NCBI RefSeq assembly: GCF_029633865.1
Contig: NC_079223.1
Coordinates: 1,902,797-1,966,796 of the forward strand
DNA length: 64,000 nt
Direction of reading: 5' to 3'
Source: Lampris incognitus
Lineage: Eukaryota > Chordata > Actinopteri > Lampriformes > Lampridae
Below, piece by piece: positions 10,222 to 20,800 of the stretch. The notes below the pieces were generated by a model that was not told where the DNA came from, did no database searches, and saw only the letters and a list, made by a program, of their open reading frames with translations. Within the stretch, counting starts at the first letter, position 1. Each line of letters opens with the position of its first letter. The position numbers were made by a program, and so were the translations under genes.

Positions 10222-11219
10222 TCATGTTACACACACACGAGAGGCGTTAAAACTGCACGAGTCAGTGTAGTGCTCAGGTCGTTGCACAAGATGGCTGCCG
10301 GAGGTTTACAACACGGTTCAACCAAACTTCCTTTAAACTTACTTTGATTTCCACGTTTCTAGTTCGGAGGTTAAAGCGGACCTGCAGCTGCAGGTGCTCC
10401 ACGATGGGAGTGAAAATCTTAAGCCAGTTCTCCTTCAAGGGGGTGTACCTGTGCGCTGGGACGGCCACCTTACGCACCTCATCGGCTCCTCCCTGAAACA
10501 GACAACAGAAGGACGTCGATCAGGTCGAGAGTTGGTGAAAAGCCCCACGAAGCGTCGCTGCAGAGGGGCTTGATCCGTCATCCGCACCATGAAGCCCGGG
10601 GCCCCACACGACAAGGGCTAGGCTAACCCGGAGCCCCGCACGACAAGGGCTAGGCTAACCCGGAGCCCCGCACGACAAGGGCTAGGCTAACCCGGAGCCC
10701 CGCACGACAAGGGCTAGGCTAACCCGGAGCCCCGCACGACAAGGGCTAGACTAACCCGGCACCGGAACGTCCCAGCGGGGACCTCCGCGTCCACCACGGC
10801 TAGCGGGCCCAGCTAGTCTCCGCAGCAGCCTGAGGCGTATCTAAGAGTAATGAGTCTTGCTGTACAGGAGGTCAAAACTGTATAAAGAGGCAACGACTGT
10901 ACACACACACACACAGAGAGACACACACAGAGAGACAGAGAGACACACAGAGAGAGACACACACAGAGACACACACAGAGAGACACACACACAGCCCCCC
11001 ACCGAGAAGTGGTACCTTTAAGTTGTCGCCTGAAATGGGCGGAAAGTGCGGTCGCTTCACCGCCGCGGAGTCTTCCGAGTCCATCTCCGCTCCGCCGTGT
11101 CCCCGTTTCCGTTTCTGGCGCTTCTTACTCGCCACCTGGGTGAACGGGCCTGCCGCCCGGTCCCGGTCCCGGTCCGGGGAGGCGCTGGTGTTGTGGGTGG
11201 ACTGGTCGTCAGCGTCCAT
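7753..11219 (-). CDS. pno1: PNO1, KH-domain small-subunit ribosome assembly factor (7 exons, complete)
   Basis: Joined exons: 11219-11016, 10492-10343, 9618-9535, 9303-9243, 9118-9001, 8869-8799, 7820-7753. They give 756 nt, 251 codons plus TGA (human PNO1 has 252 residues). All introns are GT-AG and phases agree. The N-terminal 68 residues are charged and basic ([10 protein letters not shown] near 31-40) and poorly conserved. From residue 76 the match to PNO1 is close: [36 protein letters not shown], then the C-terminal KH fold with a GKGG loop at about 184-187. The protein ends VASRAAERF. In eukaryotes PNO1 binds the 3' end of 18S rRNA in pre-40S particles with the nuclease NOB1, in nucleolus and cytoplasm. 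It shares a promoter with wdr92. Introns carry a CA array, a 32-bp repeat and a hAT remnant, but the reading frame is undamaged. Confidence 0.96.
7884..8642 (+). mobile_element. Non-autonomous hAT-type transposon in pno1 intron 6
   Basis: The ends are inverted: CAGTGGTCCCCAACC at 7884 and its complement GGGGACCCCTG ending at 8642. Imperfect 8-bp flanking repeats (CTTTAGAG / CTTGAGAA) fit hAT target duplications that have aged. Inside, 8191-8364 (+) keeps a short start of a transposase-like protein ([14 protein letters not shown]..., then Lys-rich, ending at CLYCDR), resembling the N-terminus of hAT-derived ZBED/FAM200-type proteins. The zinc-finger CxxC is left but the catalytic part is absent, so the element is an internal-deletion derivative. 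It is inserted antisense to pno1. Confidence 0.75.
8799..8869 (-). CDS. pno1: pno1 exon 6
   Basis: Residues 206-229 plus one base of 230: [20 protein letters not shown] and NLIL. Acceptor CAACAG|AAAAG, donor TTGG|GTAAG. Confidence 0.95.
9001..9118 (-). CDS. pno1: pno1 exon 5 (KH GKGG loop)
   Basis: Residues 167-205 plus two bases of 206. It includes [20 protein letters not shown], the nucleic-acid-binding loop of the KH domain. Acceptor TTTTTCAG|TA, donor ACAC|GTAAGC. Confidence 0.95.
9243..9303 (-). CDS. pno1: pno1 exon 4
   Basis: Residues 147-166 plus the first base of 167: [20 protein letters not shown]. Acceptor CCAAG|GAT, donor GATG|GTAAGA. Confidence 0.95.
9535..9618 (-). CDS. pno1: pno1 exon 3
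   Basis: Residues 119-146, [20 protein letters not shown] to FQVE. Acceptor CTGTCAG|ACG, donor GAG|GTGAGT, 84 nt, phase 0 at both ends. A 590-bp CA compound array begins about 20 bases upstream of its acceptor. Confidence 0.95.
9640..10228 (+). repeat. Compound CA array with a repeated spacer (pno1 intron 2)
   Basis: (CA)n blocks of varying length alternate with about eleven copies of a spacer AGCCAGGCCTTCACATTATG or its AGACAGG variant, followed by TCTC. It is a higher-order tandem repeat in which the spacer is conserved and the CA tract length varies. The long His/Thr and Val/Cys open frames over it are artefacts. It begins about 20 bp from the exon 3 acceptor of pno1. Confidence 0.95.
10343..10492 (-). 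CDS. pno1: pno1 exon 2
   Basis: Residues 69-118, from [16 protein letters not shown] to RNVEIK. Acceptor TTTCAG|GGAGG, donor AAA|GTAAGT, 150 nt, phase 0 at both ends. Carries the conserved YTPLKENW and IFTPIVEHL blocks. Confidence 0.95.
10596..10760 (+). repeat. 32-bp GC-rich tandem repeat (pno1 intron 1)
   Basis: Four to five copies of GGAGCCCCGCACGACAAGGG followed by CTAGGCTAACCC. The copies are nearly identical, so the expansion is recent. Confidence 0.9.
10898..10995 (+). repeat. (CA)/(GAGA) microsatellite
   Basis: Mixed ACAC and AGAGAGAC units at the 3' side of pno1 exon 1 (intron 1, - strand). Confidence 0.9.
11016..11219 (-). CDS. pno1: pno1 exon 1 (start codon)
   Basis: ATG at 11219-11217. 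Encodes residues 1-68, an Asp/Arg/Lys-rich acidic-basic leader with [14 protein letters not shown] at its end. The donor is AAG|GTACC, phase 0. No upstream in-frame ATG was chosen, because the frame is short and the intergenic promoter follows. Confidence 0.93.
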
Positions 11220-11631
11220 CGCGGAACCTGGTTTTAAATCAGAGCTACGACGCCAAACTGTGAGCTAGACCCACCGTGCCCACGTGCGAGGAGGGAAGGA
11301 CCCAGAGCGCGACCTGGTCACTGCCTGTCGAAAGAGAAACAATAAAATGTTCAACCATAACACCATATATCCTTATTCGGTCTTTGTGGGGGCCAGTCTT
11401 GCGTAGTCTTTATTTTGGTTTGTCCGGAGGATGTAAAGGCATCTATGTGTTACTTGTCATTTGCGTACTTCTTCTTTGGTTAAGCAGCTCTTCAGGCAGC
11501 CCGGCGGCGGCAGGAGGCTCTGCGGCGGCGGCAGGAGGGAGGCTCTGGCGTGACGTGTCTGCTAGCCGGACCAGGTCTTATCGTTTTGGGTCGGAATCCA
11601 ACGTTTGACGAGTGTGTGAAGTGCGGTGGAC
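11220..11631. promoter_or_regulatory. Bidirectional promoter between pno1 and wdr92
   Basis: 412 bp separate the two start codons, so both genes must start transcription here. There is no TATA box at either side. The wdr92 side has GGCGGCGGCAGG repeats (about 11501-11540) and a TGACGT motif at 11552-11557. The head-to-head layout is the same as I recall for mammals. The true transcription starts cannot be read from sequence. Confidence 0.75.
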
Positions 11632-11817
11632 ATGTCGACACCTTTCGAAAAGCCCCAAATCATTGCGCACATCCAGAAGAGTTTGACCTACACGGTCTTT
11701 GACTGTAAATGGATCCCTTGCAGTGCGAAGTTCGTGTGTCTGGGTAACCTGGCGAGGGGTACCGGAGTGATGCAGATCTATGAAGTCCAGCACGGAGAAG
11801 TCCCGCTAGTGAAGGAG
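11632..11817 (+). CDS. wdr92: wdr92 exon 1 (start codon)
   Basis: Residues 1-62, [10 protein letters not shown] to GEVPLVKE. Donor GAG|GTAACT, phase 0. The open frame continuing to 12099 is intron read-through. Confidence 0.95.
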
Positions 11818-14800
11818 GTAACTCCAGCGGCGCAGCGCTCCGTCTTGGCCGTACTCCTTGGTCAGTGTAGCTTAGCTAGTTTAACGTACGTTAGCTTAAC
11901 GTACGTTAGCTTTATGGAAAAGCCATATAAGGTAACCGTTTCCATAGCAACAGGAGACACGACGCGCAGTGCCATCGAGTCTGTTTCATCTGACTTATTG
12001 GAGCGGCTGGTGCCACCAGGAGCGAAGCGGGCTGCTCAGAACCGGGCTGCTCAGAAGCGGGCTGCTCAGAACCAAGCCACTATGCTTCTAGCAGATTAAA
12101 CGGTCTGTTCGTGACGCGGCTGCATGGCCGCCCGAGGGGAGGTTAACTGGCTGAGAATCGTTCCCTTCTTACGTTCTGCGCCGTGTCTCCTACAACCCTT
12201 TGTTTTGGTAGATTTCATTTGTTGCTGATAAACAAATGTTTAAAAATGGGGTTTTAGCGAAGGAAGCCGTTTCTAGCTGCTAACTTGAGATATGTCTGTG
12301 AATGTTCTCATTCATCCAGCTCATGGTAATCCAAAGGAGTCCAGTTGCACTTGATTCAACATCTTTGGAGAACTTGAGATACTGCTCAGTTAGGAGCAGC
12401 ATTTCCATAATTTCAAGCCAGATAGTTTTGGAAATAATGAATGAATAATATCAAATGGAATGCTTGTCAGTCCATTTTTCAAATTTATCCTCAGAAATGT
12501 CACATATGTTCACAAATTGAAAACTACCGAAGTTCAAAAACAGATGTTTCTAACCACGTGTTTTCCAGCCAGGTAGATCACACTGAGGTCACCGCAACTG
12601 AGGTCACAGCAAACGGTCTCTTGAGAGAAAAAGGTTAACAGAGTGGAATCTTCGCTTTGCATGGCTATTAATTAAACGTAGCACCATAACGTCGTTGAAA
12701 AATAATCTTTCCCAAGAGATAGATGCATTTTCTTTTGCCGAAAAAGGGTTTGTTTTCCAGTTCTTTATGGACTTTGGTTGAGTGGAGGCTGTGGACTGAA
12801 ACCCAACAGAATTTCAAATACTTATTTCTGTTGGAATTGTAGAACGGCAGTGCTAGGCATGGCTATGCCACTGAACTGCCAAGTCACTCTGACCCCGTTT
12901 ACACTTTATAAAATGTGTTTTGGGCGATCGAATCACAAGTGGACAGTGAGACACTTGGCCGTTTACACCTGTGTCTATCATGCATCTCCAAATGTGTCCT
13001 GCTGACCACTTGTGATCAGATTTCATTACGCCGAAGAAGAAGATTTCATCAGTCTACATCACTTCCGCTACAAGGTCAAAGGGCCTCAGTCAAGCGCCAG
13101 ATTTGCCAACTAGCTGTGAAAACAACAGCTAACATTTGAAGATGTTTCAAACACTAATATACATGTAAGGACTGTTCCAACTGTTGAGATTGACAGCACT
13201 GACTCTTCTGCCCAAATGGAGATCAGGCATCTCGTTTCACTTGTACTCCAACCACGCACACTCTCCTCTCTCTCCATTTTTTTGAAAGTTGGCGTGCTGT
13301 TACCAAAACAACCACCACATCCTGCATTGATGACGTATTTTCCTGTTACGTCTTGTCGGGGACGCATCAGGACACATTAGCATTTACACTACAAAAGAAA
13401 TGTGGTCAAATGCGTCCCAGACCACCTCGGCAAGTGGTTTGAGTAACTGGTTCACAAAACGTTTTGGTGGTTGTTTACACTTGTATTTAGCGCTGTCCAT
13501 TTGTGATCCGATTGCAAAAAAACGCATTTTAAAACCAAGCGTAAACGGGGTCTATATGTATTTGACATGACCATAGCAAAACAGTTGTCACCTCTTATGA
13601 GCTTAACTTGTTTTAGACACAGTATTCAGACTTCTGTGTTGTCCTTTTTGAAGAGAGAAATGCCATACCAACTCACTAAATCCTGTCTTTCTTGTTCGGT
13701 AGATTGAGAAAGCAAAACCCATAAAGTGTGGGACATTTGGAGCCACCTCTCTCCAGCAGAGACACATAGCAGCAGGGGATTTTGATGGAAACCTCCACAT
13801 ATGGTATTTTACTAATGGTCAAATCTTTTAAATTTACCACTTTCTGAACTAAGCCAACCAATTTGTTTTTTGTTTTTTTTGTGCATTGATTACTGTAATG
13901 CCAATATTTCTCTTGGCCATAGGAATCTTGAAACACCTGAGAGTCCAGTGTACTCTGTCAAGGCACACAAAGAGATAGTGAACAGCATAGACGGTGTTGG
14001 AGGCCTAGGAATCGGCGACGGTGCACCAGAAATCGTCACTGGAAGCAGAGACGGTAATTTCACTGAGACTGGAGGCGGGTTTACGTTCATCCAAAATGCC
14101 CACAAAACAGCTGGATCAAATAAAATGGGCAAAAATAAGATTGTCTCAGAGCTTAGCCAAATAGGCATGTATAATGTGACCATTAATTTGAGTTACAATG
14201 GCCACTAATCACAGAAAGTTGAATCGGTTCATCTCGACACAGCGATTCAACTTTCTGTGATTTTCTTACCTTGAATATTGAGCATGCATCAAAACACGTG
14301 GAAAATGTCATCGAAAAGTCCCAGGAAATGTTTTCCTAAATAAGAGTGGGGGCTGTATATGCTTGCAGGAACATGACTCAACATATGTGTTTGAAATATG
14401 ATCACTAGAAGTGAGGAGTCAGAAAAATTGTGTCCCCAGTTACTAACAACTTCCCAACTAAACCCACACCCATGTCAAAAACACCTTGTAGTTTGTGATC
14501 TATTGTTCTCTGTGTTTTACAGGGACAGTGAAGGTATGGGATCCCAGACAGAGAGACTCACCTGTAGCCAACATGGAGCCTTTGAAAGGTGAAACCAAGA
14601 GGGACTGCTGGACTGTTGCCTTCGGTATGTAAAACATCAGCTGCCGGACCCCAAAACTACCTGCGCCCCATCCATCGAGATGTCATGTTCATTTGTCATA
14701 TGAGGTAGAGGGCATAAAATTGGGTCACAAATGTGCCGGGGCTAAATTCACCTGATGCTATGACCCACTTCCCCCAGCAGAGCAGAATGACTCATTTTAA

Positions 14801-17800
14801 TGAGCTTGTGATTTAAAAAAGAAGAAGTTATAATTCAGGTCAGCTAGCCTTCTGCACATCTAAGTAACGTGTGCTGAAGAAAAGACTAGGTGACCTAAAT
14901 AATGCGCAAAGAAAATCCTTCAATCGGTCTTCTACCCGAACCTGCAAATGTTTTTTATTCTTTGAACTTGTATTGCTTCAGTCATAAAGCCTCAGGCATC
15001 CTTAGTTGTCAGCTCTTAAATCAAAATCAAATCAATTTTATTTGTATAGCCCAATATCACAAATTACAAATTTGCCTCAGTGGCCTTAACAGCAACACAA
15101 CATCCTGTCCTTAGACCCTCTCATCGGATAAGGAACAACTCCCTAAAAAACCTCTTTAACAGGGAGAAAAAATAGGAAGAAACCTCAGGGAGAGCAACAG
15201 AGGAGGGATCTCTCTCCCAAGACGGACAGCGTGCAATGGATGTTGTGTTCACGCAATTTACATAATACAACATTGAAAGAGGATAACAGAATTATAATGG
15301 ACATAAAATTTATCAAGAACATGATGCACAGGATGCCAAGCAGTGTCCACATGCCAATGGAGCAGTCCAGGACCCAAGCCACGCGACCAGCATCATCATG
15401 TAATAAAAGAAAAACTTATGTGAGGAGTGGAAGGGCAGGCAACATCCAAATGGTGACCACCATCACCACGGAGACCGGGGAGGAGAACCGACTGCACATG
15501 CACGCAAGAGAGACTCACATGACACCATTCACACACAGAAAAAGAGAAAGGAGAAGACATCATTCAGAGAGAGAGAAAAGACATGTTAGAGAAGAGAACA
15601 GTTTGTGTTCACAATGTGTTCTTCCAGATAAGTATGACTGAAGCCAAGAGAGAGCTAAGCCAGAGACACCAAAATTACAATTTAATCTACCTAAAAGTAT
15701 ACAGTGATCAATGGTGTCAAAGGTTGCACTGAGGTCCAGTAGTAGAAGCACAGAAGTGGAATCAGAGTCGATCGCCAGTAGAAGATCATTTACCACTCTG
15801 ATCAGAGCAGTTTCAGTGGAGTGACAGGGCCTGAAAGCTGACTGAAAAGGTTCGTATAGATCGTTTTCTTTTATATGGTTCAAAAGTTGTTGATACACAA
15901 CTCTCTCTAGTACTTTAGAGAAGAATGGAAGATTAGAGACTGGTCGATAGTTATTAAGAGACCCTGGATCAAGGTGCGGTTTTTTAAGTAGAGGTTTAAC
16001 CACAGCTGTCTTAAAACTGCTGGGAACAATGCCAGTAGTAAGAGATAAATTAACGATGTCTAGCATTGTAGGTCCAAGAAAAGGCCAGAGGTCTTTAAAA
16101 AGTTTTGCTGGTAAGGGATCAAGTAGGCAAGCAGTTGGTTTAGAAGCTGACACGAACTTAGTCAAAGTATCAAGAGAGATAGTCTCAAAAGCTGTAATAA
16201 CTGGAACTGTCAGTGACTCATTGTGTAGATATGAATTTAGTATGACAGGATCTGCAGGAGTAGATGGAGTTGAAGAACTAATTTTGTTTAAGATCTCATC
16301 AACCTTATTGCAGAAAAAATCTAGAAATTCATGGGCTGTGAATGGTGAGCAGCTAATAGACGACTGCTTTTTAGTAAGTTTAGATACAGTGTCAAAGAGA
16401 AATCTGGGGTTATGTTTATTAATATTGATTAAGTGAGAGAGATACGATGTTTTTGCAGTAGATAAAGCGTGCTTGTATTTCAATAAACACTCGTGCCACG
16501 ATAGGTAAAAAGCTTCCAATTTTGATTTTCGCCATTTACGTTCCAGTCTCCTGCAGGTCCGCTTAAGAGCATGTGTCTCATCATTAAACCAGGGTGTAGG
16601 CCTCTTTAGTCGCCTAGCTCTGGTAGTGAGAGGTGCAGCTGAATCCAGGAGACTAGAGAGGGCCACATTTAAGTCACTAGTGACATGTTCAACAGAGTCA
16701 GTTACCACAGTGAAAGGAGCCAAGACTTCAGGCAGCTGCTGGCCAAATGTGGAGGGACCAATATGGCGAGTGGCAATTACATCTGTGCTGACATTAACTG
16801 GACAGACCAATAATGCTTCAAATTAAATGAGAAAATTATCAGACACAGCAGATGTGGTGGGTAAGACATTTAGATCAGAAACAGCTATTCCTTTAGATAA
16901 AACCAAATCAAGGGTGTTACCACTGCAATGAGTCGACTCTTGAACAAACTGAGTGAACCCAAAAGTATCAACTAGTGCCAGAAAGGCTTTACTTAGAGGA
17001 TCAGCAGCCTTATTCAGATGAATATTGAAATCACCCAGAATTAGAATCTCATCAGAGTGAGTAACAAGGCCTGAGACAAATTCTCCAAATTCCTCAAGAA
17101 ATAATGAGTAACAGCCAGGAGGCCAATAGAATATCACAATTTGGACTGAGCCGAGTCTATTCATGGCTGAGGGAGGTGGACCAAGAATAAGAGACTCAAA
17201 AGACTGGAATTTAGATTCAAGTCTAGAAGTCAGATTGAAAATAGATTTATATATTAAGGCAACACCCCCACCTTGTTTATTTGCCCGAGCTACATGGGCA
17301 TAAGTATAGTCAGGTGGGGAAGCTTCATTTAAGGGAAGGACAATATTTGGTTTCAGCCATGTTTCACATAACCCAGTCATATCAAAACTATGTTCAAGAA
17401 TCAGATCATTTATTAGTAAGGCTTTGGTAGACAGTGATCTGATATTTATGAAACCAAATATAAGCGTCTTGTGGAAGTGATCAGAAGTAGGCAGAGCTTT
17501 AGAGCTACCAATAGGTGAAATATTAATTGGAATTAGACACCTTGTTGAGAGTTTTGGCCACCAACGCTTTGGACGATATATGGTCACATTCTTGATAACA
17601 TTAGCTGTTTGGTTTTGTAGATTATTAGGTAGTTTGTCGCACATCTCACCACTACCAGTGGTAGGAATAATTACTAGATTATTGTGATTCACACATTTAG
17701 GAGAGGAGAGCTTGAGAGCAATACAGCAGGGGATGGAGACAGTCTCAATGTTATAGACCAAGCTATCAGGCTGATAATCTACACTATGAGAAATTCCCTG

Positions 17801-20800
17801 ACTAACATTGATTAAACTACTTGACTCCACATCCGCACTAAATTTAAACCTAGCGGGCTCTCTAATCACCTGCAACCTGCTGAATGATAAGTCCCTAGTG
17901 TCAAAGTAAACGTAAACAGCTATCTATATTGCTAGACAAAAGAGCGGCGCCGTCCCCAGTAGGGTGAATGCTGTCCGCTTTCAGCAGGGAAGGGCGGCCC
18001 CAGAAAGAAGGCCAGTTATCAACGAAGCCAAATCCCTGCTCATTACAGTAATGAGCCAGCCAGCGGTTCATTGAGGTGAGCCTACTGTACATCTCATCAT
18101 TACTCCTCACAGGTAAGGGACCAGAGACAATTAATCGATGCCGACACATCTTTCTAGCAAACTCAAGCATTCTGACTAGGCTGGCTTTTGTGCTCTCTGA
18201 TTGCTTCATCCTTGCATTATTGGTGCCGACATGAATAACAATGTTGCTGAAAGTAGCGGTGCTGTGTGCCTGGGTTCCCTGACTCTCCCTCCGTGATGCC
18301 AGCACCCTAAGATTAGCCTCTATGTCGGAGACTCTGGCCCCGGGTAAACAGTGAACCAAGGCTGGCGAAACTAATCTAACATTGCGGGTAATGGAGTCTC
18401 CTATCACTAGCGTGCGTTGCTTTACTCTGTCGACAGAAGTGGGAGAAGCACGATGGCCGGTAGGACTACCAACAGGGCTGGTGAGTGGAGAACACCGGTT
18501 TGCAGTCGGGAGAGGTGACTGCAGACCAGGCAACACGACCGATTGCTTGCTCTTTTGAGCCTTCCCACGCCGGTAAACAGAGACAAACTCCAAACAACTG
18601 CCGACAAAGCTGAGCTAGTGCTAACAATAGCAGGCCTGCTGTCAGGCCCGGGGCTACTGAGCTAGTGCTAACAATAGCAGGTCTGCTGTCAGGTCCGGGG
18701 CTACTGAGCTAGTGCTAACGATAGCAGGCCTGCTGTCAGGCCCGGGGCTACTGAGCTAGTGCTAACGATAGCTGAAGCCAAGAGAGAGCTATACAGTAGA
18801 TCTTCACTAAAGTCTCTTTTGAAACCTGTCATATACAGTAGATCTTCAGTAAAGTCCCTTCTGAAACCTGTCATATGCAGTAGATCATCAGTAAAGTCTC
18901 TTCTGAAACATGCCATCTACAGTAGATCTTCAGTAAAGTCTCTTCTGAAACCTGTCATATACAGTAGATCTTCAGTAGTCTCTTCTGAAACATGCCATCT
19001 ACAGTAGATCTTCAGTAAAGTCTCTTCTTAAACCTGTCATATACAGTAGATCTTCACTAAAGTCTCTTCTGAAACCTGTCATATACAGTAGATCTTCACT
19101 AAAGTCTCTTTTGAAACCTGTCATATACAGTAGATATTCAGTAGTCTCTTCTAAAACCTGTCATATACAGTAGATCTTCAGTAAAGTCTCTTCTGAAACG
19201 TATTATACGCAGTAGATATTCAGTAAAGTCTCTTCTGAAACATGTCATATGCAGTAGATCTTCAGTAAAGTCTCTACTGAAACATGTTCTCTTCTGAAAC
19301 ATGCCATATAGTAGTACAGTAGATCTTCAGTAAAGTCTCTTCTGAAACATGTCATATACAGTAGATCTTCAGTAGTCTCTTCTGAAACCTGTCATATACA
19401 GTAGATCTTCACTAAAGTCTCTTGTGAAACCTGTCATATACAGTAGATCTTCAGTAAAGTCTCTTTTGAAACCTGTCATATACAGTAGATCTTCAGTAGC
19501 CCTTCTAAAACCTGTCATATACAGTAGATCTTCACTAAAGTCTCTTCTGAAACCTGTCATATACAGTAGATCTTCAGTAAAGTCCCTTCTGAAACCTGTC
19601 ATATGCAGTAGATCATCAGTAAAGTCTCTTCTGAAACATGCCATCTACAGTAGATCTTCAGTAAAGTCTCTTCTGAAACATGTCATATGCAGTAGATCTT
19701 CAGTAAAGTCTCTTCTGAAACATGTTCTCTTCTGAAACATGCCATATAGTAGTACAGTAGATCTTCAGTAAAGTCTCTTCTGAAACCTGTCATATACAGT
19801 AGATCTTCAGTAAAGTCTCTTCTGAAACGTATTATACGCAGTAGATCTTCAGTAAAGTCTCTTCTGAAACATGTCATATACAGTAGATCTTCAGTAGTCT
19901 CTTCTGAAACCTGTCATATACAGTAGATCTTCACTAAAGTCTCTTCTGAAACCTGTCATATACAGTAGATCTTCAGTAAAGTCTCTTTTGAAACCTGTCA
20001 TATACAGTAGATCTTCAGTAAAGTCCCTTCTGAAACCTGTCATATGCAGTAGATCATCAGTAAAGTCTCTTCTGAAACATGCCATCTACAGTAGATCTTC
20101 AGTAAAGTCTCTTCTGAAACCTGTCATATACGGTAGATCTTCAGTAAAGTCTCTTCTGAAACGTATTATATGCAGTAGATCTTCAGTAAAGTCTCTTGTG
20201 AAACATGTCATATACAGTAGATCTTCAGTAGTCTCTTCTGAAACATGCCATCTACAGTAGATCTTCAGTAAAGTCTCTTCTTAAACCTGTCATATACAGT
20301 AGATCTTCACTAAAGTCTCTTCTGAAACCTGTCGTATACAGTAGAGCTTCATTAAAGTCTCTTCCGAAGCCTTTCATATGCAGTAGAGCTTCAGTAAAGT
20401 CTCTTCTTAAACCTGTCATATACAGTAGGTCTTCAGTAAAGTCCCTTCTGAAACCTGTCATATGCAGTAGATCATCAGTAAAGTCTCTTCTGAAACATGC
20501 CATCTACAGTAGATCTTCAGTAAAGTCTCTTCTGAAACATGCCATATAGTACAGTAGAGCTTCAGTAAAGTATCTTCTGAAACGTGCCATCTACAGTAGA
20601 TCTTCAGTAAAGTCTCTTCTGAAACATGCCATATAGTACAGTAGAGCTTCAGTAAAGTATCTTCTGAAACGTGCCATCTACAGTAGAGCTTCAGTAAAGT
20701 CTCTTCTGAAACCTGTCATATACAGTAGATCTTCAGTAAAGTCTCTTCTGAAACATGTCATATACAGTAGATCTTCAGTAGTCTCTTCTGAAACATGCCA

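Noticed and set aside
11626-12099. A 157-codon single-exon gene starting upstream of the wdr92 ATG
   Set aside because: The frame before 11632 begins with GTG, and after 11817 it reads into intron 1. The homologous protein continues at 13703.
15231-15641. 136-codon + strand frame (Arg/His-rich) as a gene
   Set aside because: It is the reverse complement of an L2-type LINE 3' region and RT, with no domain or splice context.
17901-18593. A host esterase gene
   Set aside because: SGNH domain, position and strand fit ORF1 of the adjoining L2-type LINE, with endonuclease and RT directly downstream.
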